From Desulfurivibrio alkaliphilus (GTDB lineage: Bacteria; Desulfobacterota; Desulfobulbia; Desulfobulbales; Desulfurivibrionaceae): a stretch of DNA of 12,012 nucleotides. Under the pieces are notes generated by a model. The model did no database searches. It was not told where the DNA came from and was given only the letters and a program-made list of their open reading frames with translations. Within the stretch, counting starts at the first letter, position 1. Each line of letters opens with the position of its first letter. Positions 1 through 6,171 of the stretch are shown here, in pieces. Made by a program: the position numbers and the translations under genes. The stretch lies in NCBI GenBank assembly GCA_011048585.1, contig DSDS01000084.1:1-12012 (forward strand), read 5' to 3'.

Positions 1-2406
1 CCCCCGCTCCTTGACCCCCAGCCCCGCCGCCAGTTCAAGAAAGGCCGGGCGGGCGGCGGCAAAGCCGTTGCTGAAATCGAAAACCGGGCTCAGAATCGGC
101 CGCCGCTGGCTGGCCCTGAAGGTGCCGCGCAGATAGTAGGGTTCGCCCTGAACAAAGGGACAGGTGCAGGAGACCGTGGCGTCATCGGCCACCCTGATCG
201 CCCGGATATGGGGCAGAAAGATAAAATCGGGCTCCTTGGCCAGCAGATCGGCCATAAAGCCGTGGGCCAGTTCCACCGGGAAACAGAAGGGGGCGTTACG
301 CTGGTCGACCCCGGCGGGATCAACCCGGTCCGGCAGCACCAGCCGATAACCCAGCTCGCTGAAAAAACGGTTGAAGAGCGGGAAGAAGGTGTTGACCAGA
401 AAGGAGCGGTTCATCCCCACCGTGGGGCGGAGGTCGGCGGGATCGGTCGGGGCCAGGTCGCGGAAGACCCGGCGCTGCCGCTGGACCACCAGGTCCAGGC
501 CGCCGACCTCCACCTTGCGCTTGAAGAGAAGGTTGTCGTAACGGTTGCAGATCCCGCCAAAGGGGTAGCTCTTGCCGTCGATCACCACCCGGGAGATCTC
601 GCAGCCCCGGTCGCAATCCTTGCCGCCGCCGCATTTGAAGGGCTGGCCGTAGGCGACCTCGCGGGCGATCAACCGGTCCAGGTCGAAACTCTTGGGCGGC
701 AGCATCCCCTGCTCCAGGCGGCGCTCCACCTCCAGGGCCACCCCGAAGGCCCCCATCAGGCCGGGATCGGGCGGCACCACCATCTTCTTGCCGGTCAGGG
801 CGGCCATGGCGGCCGGTATCGCCCGGTTGTAGCAGACCCCGCCCTGGATGAAGACCTTGCGCCCCACCGGCCGATTACCCTTGACCCGGTTGGTGTAGTT
901 CATACAGATCGAGTAAACCAAGCCGGCCACGATGTCGGGCAGCGGCACCCCCTCCTGGGCCGCCCCCTTAACATCGGAACCGATAAAGGCGGCGCACTGA
1001 TCGCTGAAGTTGGGCGGGGCGGTGGCCTGATAGGCGGTGTCGCCGATCTCGGTCACCCCGATCCCCAGACTCTCCTTGGCCGCCTCCTCCAGGAAGGAGC
1101 CGGTACCGGCGCTGCAGGCCTCGTTCATGGCGTAGTCGGAGGGCACCCCGTTGGTGATGTAGGTATATTTGGCGTCCTGGCCGCCGATCTCGAAGATGGT
1201 GTCCACCTCCGGGTCGAAGTGGACGGCGGCGGTGGCGTGGGCGATGATCTCGTTGATCACCCCTTCGCTCAGGGCGTGCAGGCCGGCGATCTGGCGGCCG
1301 GAACCGGTCACCCCCAGCCCCTCGATCACGATCTGGTGGCGCAGCTCCGGTCCCAGTTGCTCGGCCAGGGAGGCGTAGACCCGGCGGGAGGCCCCCACCG
1401 GATCGCCGTTGGTCCGCAGGTAATCGGCGGCGACGATGGCCTTGTCGCGGCGCCGCATGATCACCCCCTTGGTGGTGGTGGAACCGACATCAAGACCCAG
1501 AATGCAACGATCACCAGGCTGGGCCCGCCCCCGGGGATGCTCCTTGAACTCCACCTGATCCTGGAACTCGGTCAGGGGTTTGAGGTAGGAGAGATTAAGC
1601 CTCTGGGTTCCAAAAACCCCGTCCAGATCGCGCACCGGCCGAGTTTCATGCTCCAGGGCCCAGCGGGCCGCCCCCAGGGCCTCCATCACCGGGGCCTCGT
1701 CCAGGATCAGCAGATCGGCGATCTCTTCCCGCAGGTAGTGAACCATGGCCCGGTTGGCGGCACAGCCCCCGATCAGCAGCACCTGCCGGCTGGGCATCTT
1801 TTTAAGCAGCTCCAGGATCTTGCCGGCCATCATCCGCGACAGACCCGCCACCACCTGATCCTTGGGAATTCCCTTGTTAAGGGCGTGGGTACAGTCACTC
1901 TTGCAGAAAACCGAGCAGCGGCCGGAAACCTGGTAGTGCTTATCGGGCAGACTCATCTCCTCCACCTCGGCCAGCGAGAGCGACATCCGCCCCAGCTGCT
2001 GCAGCAGGAACTCACCGGTGCCGGAGGCGCACTTGTTGCCGCTGTGGATGTGCTGGATCCGGCCCTCCTCGTCGAGCTGGTAAACCATGAAGGATTCACC
2101 CCCGGCCGAGACCACCGTCCGGTAGGGGTGGCCGGCCGGCAGCAGCAGGCGGCAGGCCAGCTCCACCGCCTCCGGCTCCGAGATGGTGGAAAGAGTAAGG
2201 TGGCGGCGGAACTTGCGGCCGGTGGCCGCTACCTGCAAAGAACCCAGGTTATCGATTTCCGCCAGCAGCTCCCGCAGCACCCGACGCGGATTACCCTCGT
2301 GGGACCGGCTCCGGCGCAGCACGATTCGCTCCTCCCCGCCCCCATCCCGCGCCATCCCCACCAAAGAGATGGTGGAAGCCCCCAGGCAGATACCCAAAGC
2401 TTGCAT
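1..2406 (-). CDS. 2-hydroxyacyl-CoA dehydratase activase-related protein, two BcrA/BadF ATPase domains plus DUF2229 (partial, C-terminus beyond window)
   Basis: 802 codons are read with no stop, so the C-terminus lies outside the window. The start is ATG at 2404-2406, preceded by GGAG (2411-2414). Two ASKHA-fold ATPase domains are visible. Domain 1 (about 1-260) opens with a degenerate phosphate loop (GICLGASTIS), has NKCASGTGEF with Cys126, then Cys164 in GRCSVFCKS and a GGCAANRA loop. Domain 2 (about 300-560) has a canonical DVGSTTTK (306-313), EIGGQDAKY (406-414), ACSAGTGSFLEE with Cys431, SDQCAAF with Cys471 and QGGVCYNRA. A Cys-rich linker (Cys592, 598, 602, 620) leads into a DUF2229-like region (about 660 on, with APFCFPVELAHG). 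In HgdC/BcrA-family activases the two matching cysteines per subunit bind a [4Fe-4S] cluster, and ATP-driven electron transfer goes to a 2-hydroxyacyl-CoA dehydratase or benzoyl-CoA reductase partner. Full-length members of this large fused class are usually about 1,400 residues, so roughly 600 are missing. The actual electron acceptor is unknown. Confidence 0.9.
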   Translation of the reverse strand, partial: MQALGICLGASTISLVGMARDGGGEERIVLRRSRSHEGNPRRVLRELLAEIDNLGSLQVAATGRKFRRHLTLSTISEPEAVELACRLLLPAGHPYRTVVSAGGESFMVYQLDEEGRIQHIHSGNKCASGTGEFLLQQLGRMSLSLAEVEEMSLPDKHYQVSGRCSVFCKSDCTHALNKGIPKDQVVAGLSRMMAGKILELLKKMPSRQVLLIGGCAANRAMVHYLREEIADLLILDEAPVMEALGAARWALEHETRPVRDLDGVFGTQRLNLSYLKPLTEFQDQVEFKEHPRGRAQPGDRCILGLDVGSTTTKGVIMRRRDKAIVAADYLRTNGDPVGASRRVYASLAEQLGPELRHQIVIEGLGVTGSGRQIAGLHALSEGVINEIIAHATAAVHFDPEVDTIFEIGGQDAKYTYITNGVPSDYAMNEACSAGTGSFLEEAAKESLGIGVTEIGDTAYQATAPPNFSDQCAAFIGSDVKGAAQEGVPLPDIVAGLVYSICMNYTNRVKGNRPVGRKVFIQGGVCYNRAIPAAMAALTGKKMVVPPDPGLMGAFGVALEVERRLEQGMLPPKSFDLDRLIAREVAYGQPFKCGGGKDCDRGCEISRVVIDGKSYPFGGICNRYDNLLFKRKVEVGGLDLVVQRQRRVFRDLAPTDPADLRPTVGMNRSFLVNTFFPLFNRFFSELGYRLVLPDRVDPAGVDQRNAPFCFPVELAHGFMADLLAKEPDFIFLPHIRAIRVADDATVSCTCPFVQGEPYYLRGTFRASQRRPILSPVFDFSNGFAAARPAFLELAAGLGVKERG

Positions 2407-2604
2407 AGTTTCTCCACTAATGGTTATTAACCGACAACTGTCGCACCAAGATTAAATGTTCGTAATATAATGGATCGAAACCAATCCCGCTCCCGCTTTT
2501 TGCGAGATGACCGCCCCCACCCCCTGGATAGCACGCTGTAATAGATGACGGCCACCCGGCCGCCAATAGTTACCCCTGCACCGCCGGGGTCATGGATGCA
2601 GGCA

Positions 2605-2640
2605 GCTGGCGCCTTCCGGCCGGAAAGCATCACCGCCAGC
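2605..2640. repeat. Nested inverted repeat in the divergent intergenic region
   Basis: GCTGGCG (2605-2611) and CGCCAGC (2634-2640) are perfect 7-bp arms. They enclose a perfect 12-bp palindrome, TTCCGGCCGGAA (2614-2625). There is no T-run on either side, so it does not look like an intrinsic terminator. It could be a dyad operator, a stem in the activase leader, or a DNA-level structure. Confidence 0.5.
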
Positions 2641-2687
2641 AGTAATCATATCTATTTGATGAAGCTATAATTTTCCGGCTTTTTTTG

Positions 2688-2717
2688 TTGACATCTTCTT
2701 TACCGGTCCGTTATAGA
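2688..2717 (+). promoter_or_regulatory. Candidate sigma70 promoter of the tusA-dsrE operon
   Basis: A perfect TTGACA (2688-2693) is followed after 18 bp by TATAGA (2712-2717, 4 of 6 matches). Transcription would start near 2724, giving a leader of about 105 nt before the tusA start. The leader carries a weak stem, CAGGGG/TCTCTG (2737-2742 with 2756-2761), followed by six T (2762-2767), which could act as an attenuator. The promoter lies inside the longest open frame of the tusA reading frame, which supports the internal ATG at 2829 as the true start. Confidence 0.6.
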
Positions 2718-2828
2718 GTTACACACTCGGTAAAATCAGGGGAGCGCTTCCGGCCTCTCTGTTTTTTCATTACGGTAACTACCACTAATTTTCATCACTT
2801 CACACCTCTAACCAAAAGGAGAACGACC

Positions 2829-3071
2829 ATGGACCTGAACAGCATTACTCCCGACCTGACCCTGGACACCAAAGGATTGAGCTGCCCCATGCCCCTGCTG
2901 AAGACCAAGAAAGCGGTCAACCAGATCAGCTCCGGCCAGATCCTGGAGATCCTGGGCACCGACCCCGGTTCCAAGAACGACATGTCCGGTTGGTGTGAGC
3001 GTGAAGGCCATGAGTTCCTCGGCATCAAGGACGACGACGGCTTTTTCCGGGTTTACCTCAAGAAGGGTTGA
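2829..3071 (+). CDS. tusA: TusA-family sulfurtransferase / sulfur carrier protein
   Basis: 80 residues, the usual TusA length. It carries the signature LSCPMPLLKTKKAV with the persulfide-bearing Cys19, followed by the typical beta-alpha pattern (ILEILGTDPGSKNDM, then FFRVYLKKG at the end). In this family the CPxP cysteine carries sulfane sulfur and passes it to DsrE/TusD-type partners or to biosynthetic acceptors in the cytoplasm. The start is ATG 2829 with an upstream AAGGAG. A longer in-frame start at 2685 would overlap the promoter and is rejected. It is the first gene of a four-gene operon, with 45 nt to the next gene. The symbol denotes family membership; a role in tRNA thiolation versus dissimilatory sulfur metabolism cannot be told from sequence, though the DsrE-like neighbours favour sulfur relay. 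Confidence 0.92.
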   Translation: MDLNSITPDLTLDTKGLSCPMPLLKTKKAVNQISSGQILEILGTDPGSKNDMSGWCEREGHEFLGIKDDDGFFRVYLKKG

Positions 3072-3116
3072 TTAACGATTTAACTTATCGAATATTATTC
3101 TTGACGGAGGAGCAAG

Positions 3117-3431
3117 ATGGCAAAAAGTTTAGGAATTTTCGTAACCAACCCTGACAACATGCAGCATATCCTGGGAGTGACCAAGGCCGCCAAAGCTAAG
3201 GGCGCCAAGGTAAAGGTCTTCTTCACCTGGATGGGAACCAAGCTGTCCAAGGATCCCGCCTTCCCCCAGCTGGTGGAGATGGCCGATGATGTTTCGATCT
3301 GCGTCGACAGCTACAAGAATATGGGCTACGAGGTCAGCGACGTACCCACCGGCCTGACCCCGGACAAGATGGCCACCCAGGCCCAGCACGGCGCCATCAT
3401 TGAAGGCTACGACCGCTACTTGACCTTATAG
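3117..3431 (+). CDS. DsrE family protein (sulfur-relay)
   Basis: 104 residues beginning MAKSLGIFVTNPDN, preceded by GGAGG. The pattern fits the DsrE/TusD fold: an N-terminal beta strand, a helix (HILGVTKAAKAKGA), a second strand (VKVFFTW), then DDVSICVDSYKNMGYEV with the only cysteine, Cys62. This aligns with the VxxCxxxAxxRG context of the DsrE active cysteine, which carries a persulfide received from or given to TusA. It sits directly after tusA and 14 nt before another DsrE/F-like gene, so the products probably work as a hetero-oligomer, as DsrEFH and TusBCD do. It is cytoplasmic, with no signal peptide or membrane segment. The exact donor and acceptor are unknown. Confidence 0.85.
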   Translation: MAKSLGIFVTNPDNMQHILGVTKAAKAKGAKVKVFFTWMGTKLSKDPAFPQLVEMADDVSICVDSYKNMGYEVSDVPTGLTPDKMATQAQHGAIIEGYDRYLTL

Positions 3432-3445
3432 GAGGGGAGGATAAC

Positions 3446-3742
3446 ATGTCGAAAAAAGTTTGTTTCTTGTATAAAAATCCGGACTATGTCGTGGACGGTA
3501 TGCGCTCGGCCCTGGGCCTGTCGGTGGAAAACAACTACGCCTTCGGGGCGGTCCTGTGCAAGATGGATAAGCTTGACGAGCACAACATGGAGAACCTGGA
3601 CTGGATCCGGGATATGGAGGGCGAGGTCTTCTCAACCCTGCCGGAAAATTGCGAGACCAACGGCCTGACGCCCATCACCTTGGAAGAGCTGGGCCAGAAG
3701 CTGCGCGAGATGGACTTCATCATCCCCTTCGGAACCAAGTAA
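3446..3742 (+). CDS. DsrE/DsrF-like sulfur-relay protein
   Basis: 98 residues starting MSKKVCFLYKNPDYVVDGMR, with a strong GGAGGGGAGG ribosome-binding site. It looks like a small alpha/beta DsrE/F-superfamily protein: an opening strand VCFLYK, a helix around DGMRSALGLSVEN, a strand FGAVLCKM, then an acidic stretch and a closing helix (TLEELGQKLREMDFIIPFG). Cys6, Cys38 and Cys69 are visible; Cys69 (ENCETNG) is late in the chain. I place it in the superfamily mainly from its fold pattern and its position between a DsrE homologue and a DsrH-like gene. It probably supplies the DsrF/TusC-like subunit, but a clear DsrF signature is not visible. The gap to the next gene is 32 nt. Confidence 0.65.
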   Translation: MSKKVCFLYKNPDYVVDGMRSALGLSVENNYAFGAVLCKMDKLDEHNMENLDWIRDMEGEVFSTLPENCETNGLTPITLEELGQKLREMDFIIPFGTK

Positions 3743-3774
3743 CTTGTCCTTCATTAAAGCACAGGAGTAAAACC

Positions 3775-3948
3775 ATGAAGATCCTGAATGTATATCGTTC
3801 GGAGCCGGACAGCGACGTTAAGAAGCTGGTTGAAATCGTCACCGAAGGCCGGGAGGCCACCGAATTCAAGCTCTACGGCGGCGAAGTCGATTACGACAAG
3901 CTGGTGGATATGGTATTCGAGGCCGACAAGACCGTATGTTGGTGGTAG
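3775..3948 (+). CDS. 57-residue DsrH/TusB-like protein ending Cys-Trp-Trp
   Basis: A small protein starting MKILNVYRSEPDSDVKK and ending ADKTVCWW. The start is ATG 3775 with an upstream AGGAG. The opening strand plus helix (LVEIVTEGREATEFKLYGG) and the ending in a hydrophobic strand with Cys-Trp-Trp recall the ends of DsrH/TusB subunits, which are also the last-encoded, smallest partners of DsrEF/TusCD. It is shorter than those (about 95 residues), so this is either a reduced DsrH-like subunit or a separate small family. The single cysteine, Cys55, lies three residues from the C-terminus and could be an accessible persulfide carrier (inference). It is the last gene of the tusA operon; a hairpin starts at the base after its stop codon. 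Confidence 0.7.
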   Translation: MKILNVYRSEPDSDVKKLVEIVTEGREATEFKLYGGEVDYDKLVDMVFEADKTVCWW

Positions 3949-3979
3949 GGTAAACGCGCGGCGCCACCGAACGTTTACC
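3949..3979 (+). repeat. Stem-loop directly after the last sulfur-relay gene
   Basis: GGTAAACG (3949-3956) and CGTTTACC (3972-3979) form a perfect 8-bp stem with a 15-nt GC-rich loop. It begins immediately after the TAG stop. No T-run follows, so it is more likely a 3' RNA-stabilising stem or an operator dyad than a terminator. The intrinsic terminator lies just beyond it. Confidence 0.5.
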
Positions 3980-4000
3980 ACTGTATCATCCACGGGGGGC

Positions 4001-4042
4001 GGGGCCGGGCGTTTTCGCGCCGCCTTGGCTCCCCGTTTTTTT
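4001..4042 (+). terminator. Intrinsic terminator of the tusA operon
   Basis: A GC-rich segment, GGGGCCGGGCG (4001-4011), can pair in bulged form with the CGCC...GGCTCCCC segment (to 4034). It is followed by a single G and seven T (4036-4042). The stem is imperfect but very GC-rich and the T tract is clear. The next gene starts about 40 nt downstream. Confidence 0.55.
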
Positions 4043-4083
4043 CTCCGGCGTGACTTGCCGATCACTCCTTTCGGGACGAAGCT

Positions 4084-5058
4084 TTGGGTGCTGCTCCTTA
4101 TCTTTCGGTGGTTATTCCCAACCATAATGGGGCCGCCACCATCGGCCTCTGCCTGGAGGCGGTTCTGGCCTCGAAAACCGAGGTGGAGTTCGAGGTGGTG
4201 GTGGCCGACGACGGCTCCCGGGACGATTCGGTGGCGATCATCCGCCGCTATCCCTGCCGACTGGTAGAGCTGCCCCGGCAGCGCGGGGCCTCGGCGGCCC
4301 GTAATGCCGGAGCGGCGGCGGCCAGGGGCGAGGTGATCCTCTTTATCGACGCCGACTGCATTGTCCTGCCGGAGACGGTGACCGCGGCGGCAATGGCCGG
4401 CCGCCGCTCCGGGCCGGAGTGGATCATCGGCGGCACCTACACCCGGCTCCCCTACGACCGGGGTTTTTTTAGCCGCTTCCAGTCGGTCTTTATCCACCAC
4501 TTTGAAACCAAACGGCTGGAAGCACCCGATTATGTCGCCACCCACGCCATGGTGATCCATGCCGCCACTCTGCACGCCGCCGGCGGCTTTCCGGAAAAAT
4601 TTCTGCCGATTATCGAGGATGTGGAGTTCAGCCACCGGCTGCGCCGCCTGGGCTACGGGATGCGGATGGACCCGGCCATCCTGGTACGCCATCTCTTCAA
4701 TTACGATCTGCGCCGCTCCCTGAAAAACGCCTGGCGCAAATCGCGTTACTGGACGATCTACTCCCTGGGCTGCCGTGACCTGTTGAGCGATTCCGGCACC
4801 GCCTCCCACGAACTCAAGATCAACGTACTCGCCCTGGCCCTGGCCCTGACCCTGCTGCTGGCCGGACTGCCGCTGGCCTTTGCCCTGACCATAACGGCCA
4901 ATCTCTGGGTCCAGCGCCACCTGCTGGCCGCCTTTTTTCAGACCGGCGGGCTCCCCTTCGCCCTGGCCGCCGGGGCCTACTACACCCTGCTCTATCCCTT
5001 GCCGGTGGGCCTGGGGGGCTTGGTCGGCGCCTGGCAATTTTACCGGGGGACCCGATGA
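4084..5058 (+). CDS. Family 2 glycosyltransferase with C-terminal membrane segments
   Basis: 324 residues with a GT-A fold. LSVVIPNHNG (7-16) forms the first strand, VVVADDGSRDDS has the nucleotide-binding DDGS (42-45), and LFIDADC gives the metal-binding DxD-type motif (89-91). IIEDVEFSHRLRRLGY holds the acceptor-side Glu-Asp (178-179). Two to three hydrophobic segments occupy about 240-320, so the enzyme is probably anchored in the inner membrane and transfers sugar from a nucleotide sugar to a lipid or glycan acceptor. The start is uncertain: the frame opens after a TGA at 4051 and the only usual start codon before the conserved strand is TTG 4084, with a weak upstream GGGACG. It overlaps the following radical SAM gene by ATGA, so the two are probably translationally coupled. 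Sugar and acceptor cannot be read from sequence. Confidence 0.88.
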   Translation: MGAAPYLSVVIPNHNGAATIGLCLEAVLASKTEVEFEVVVADDGSRDDSVAIIRRYPCRLVELPRQRGASAARNAGAAAARGEVILFIDADCIVLPETVTAAAMAGRRSGPEWIIGGTYTRLPYDRGFFSRFQSVFIHHFETKRLEAPDYVATHAMVIHAATLHAAGGFPEKFLPIIEDVEFSHRLRRLGYGMRMDPAILVRHLFNYDLRRSLKNAWRKSRYWTIYSLGCRDLLSDSGTASHELKINVLALALALTLLLAGLPLAFALTITANLWVQRHLLAAFFQTGGLPFALAAGAYYTLLYPLPVGLGGLVGAWQFYRGTR

Positions 5059-6167
5059 GCACTTCCCCCAACCGCTACTCCCCCTTCCGCCATTGGAGCG
5101 ATATCCTCTGGAAACGGCGCCCCATTCACCTGACCGTTTTTCTGACCCGACGCTGTAACCAGCGCTGCTCCTTCTGCTTCTACCTGGCCGCCGACTCCCC
5201 ACCCGGAACCGGGAGCGACGCCGGCGAGCTGACCCTGGCCGAGCTGGAGAAGATCGCCGCCTCCTGCCCGCCCCTGCTTTGGCTGGCCTTCTCCGGCGGG
5301 GAGATCTTCCTGCGTTCCGATCTGGCCCGGATCACCAGCGCCTTCTACCGCCGGACCAAACCGGCCATCATCCTGCTGCCCAGCAACGGCCTGGCCACCG
5401 ATCAGATTGTGAAAACCACCGCCGGAATTGTCCGCGACTGCCCCAAAAGCACGGTGGTGGTCAAGCTCTCCCTGGACGGCCCCGAGGAGGTCCACGACCG
5501 CCTGCGCGGAGTGCCGGGGGCCTATGCCGCCTGCCTGCGCACCGCCGCCGCCCTGGGCGAACTTCAGGAGCGCTACCCCAACTTCGAGCTGGGGATCAAT
5601 TCGGTCTTCTGCCCGGCCACCCAGGAGAGCATGATCGCCACCATCGACCTGGTCGCCGCCCTGCCCTTCATCCACACCCACACCATCTCTTTAGCCCGGG
5701 GGGATCTCGCTGACAAGAGCCAGTTGACGGCGGATCTGGAGCAATACCAGGCCGCCTGCGCCTACCTGGAACAGAAGCTGAAAAACCGCCAGGCCGCCAC
5801 CTACCGTTTCGGCGGCGCCCGGCTGAAGGCGGCCCAGGATATCCTCCAGCGGCGCTACATCCTGCGAACCGCCCAGGAGCAAAAAGCGCAGCTGCCCTGC
5901 TTCGCCGGCCGCCTGAACCTGGTGATCACCGACGACGGCACCGCCTATCCCTGCGAATCCTTCATCCCCCCCATGGCGATGGGCAACGTCCGGGCCTATG
6001 ACGGAGATCTCAACCGCCTGCTGCGCTCCGAGCAGGCCCGGCTGGTGGTGGCGGCCATCGCCCGGGAGGGCTGCCACTGCACCCACGAGTGCTACATGAT
6101 GACCAACATCCTCTTTAACCCCGCCACCTATCCGGCCCTGTTCAAAGAGTACTTGCAGTTTAAATAG
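5055..6167 (+). CDS. Radical SAM protein with SPASM-like C-terminal cysteine cluster
   Basis: 370 residues. The radical SAM signature is TRRCNQRCSFCFY (Cys34, Cys38, Cys41), which binds the [4Fe-4S] cluster that cleaves S-adenosylmethionine. SGGEIFLR (80-87) is the GGE motif, and LSLDGPEEVHDRLRG (138-152) is typical of the SPASM/MoaA-like group. Auxiliary cysteines follow: Cys282 (LPCFAGR), Cys300 (YPCESF) and Cys340/342/346 (CHCTHEC). They suggest at least one extra Fe-S cluster. SPASM-type enzymes commonly modify peptides or proteins; others act on small molecules or carbohydrates. ATG 5055 overlaps the glycosyltransferase stop (ATGA), so the substrate may be made or used in the same surface-glycan step (inference). 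The stop lies 4 nt from the stop of the convergent gene. No precursor peptide gene was seen beside it. Confidence 0.88.
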   Translation: MSTSPNRYSPFRHWSDILWKRRPIHLTVFLTRRCNQRCSFCFYLAADSPPGTGSDAGELTLAELEKIAASCPPLLWLAFSGGEIFLRSDLARITSAFYRRTKPAIILLPSNGLATDQIVKTTAGIVRDCPKSTVVVKLSLDGPEEVHDRLRGVPGAYAACLRTAAALGELQERYPNFELGINSVFCPATQESMIATIDLVAALPFIHTHTISLARGDLADKSQLTADLEQYQAACAYLEQKLKNRQAATYRFGGARLKAAQDILQRRYILRTAQEQKAQLPCFAGRLNLVITDDGTAYPCESFIPPMAMGNVRAYDGDLNRLLRSEQARLVVAAIAREGCHCTHECYMMTNILFNPATYPALFKEYLQFK

Positions 6168-6171
6168 CCGG

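Larger units (their letters stand above)
2407..2828. other. Divergent intergenic region with stem-loops, no credible gene
   Basis: This 422-bp gap separates the leftward activase from the rightward sulfur-relay operon. It is more AT-rich than its surroundings near both ends. Visible structure includes CGACA-ac-TGTCG (2432-2443) close to the activase start, a CGGCC-ACCC-GGCCG hairpin (2549-2562), a nested inverted repeat (2605-2640), and the promoter and leader of the tusA operon (2688-2828). A 68-codon minus-strand reading frame inside it lacks a ribosome-binding site and any recognisable motif, and is not called. I could not find a convincing -35/-10 pair for the activase. A structured leader RNA for one of the divergent units is possible but was not matched to a known class. 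Confidence 0.6.

Noticed and set aside
208..2430. A 740-codon plus-strand open frame opposite the activase gene
   Set aside because: Its translation is low-complexity Gly/His/Gln/Pro-rich without domain motifs. The opposite strand encodes an activase with all family motifs. The open frame is an artefact of high GC at third positions.
2427..2633. A 68-codon minus-strand frame in the divergent intergenic region
   Set aside because: No ribosome-binding site, no recognisable motif, and it covers stem-loops; it is more likely leader or noncoding DNA.
2540..2640. A molybdenum-cofactor or cobalamin riboswitch in the divergent region
   Set aside because: Hairpins are present but I could not match the conserved core of either class, so no riboswitch is called.
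2685..2828. N-terminal extension of TusA from an upstream ATG
   Set aside because: It would include the TTGACA/TATAGA promoter, and the internal ATG at 2829 has a good ribosome-binding site and gives the normal TusA length.
3754..5202. A 482-codon minus-strand open frame over the DsrH-like, GT2 and radical SAM genes
   Set aside because: It spans several genes, including a terminator, and its product is Gly/Gln-rich with no motif; it is a shadow of the plus-strand genes.
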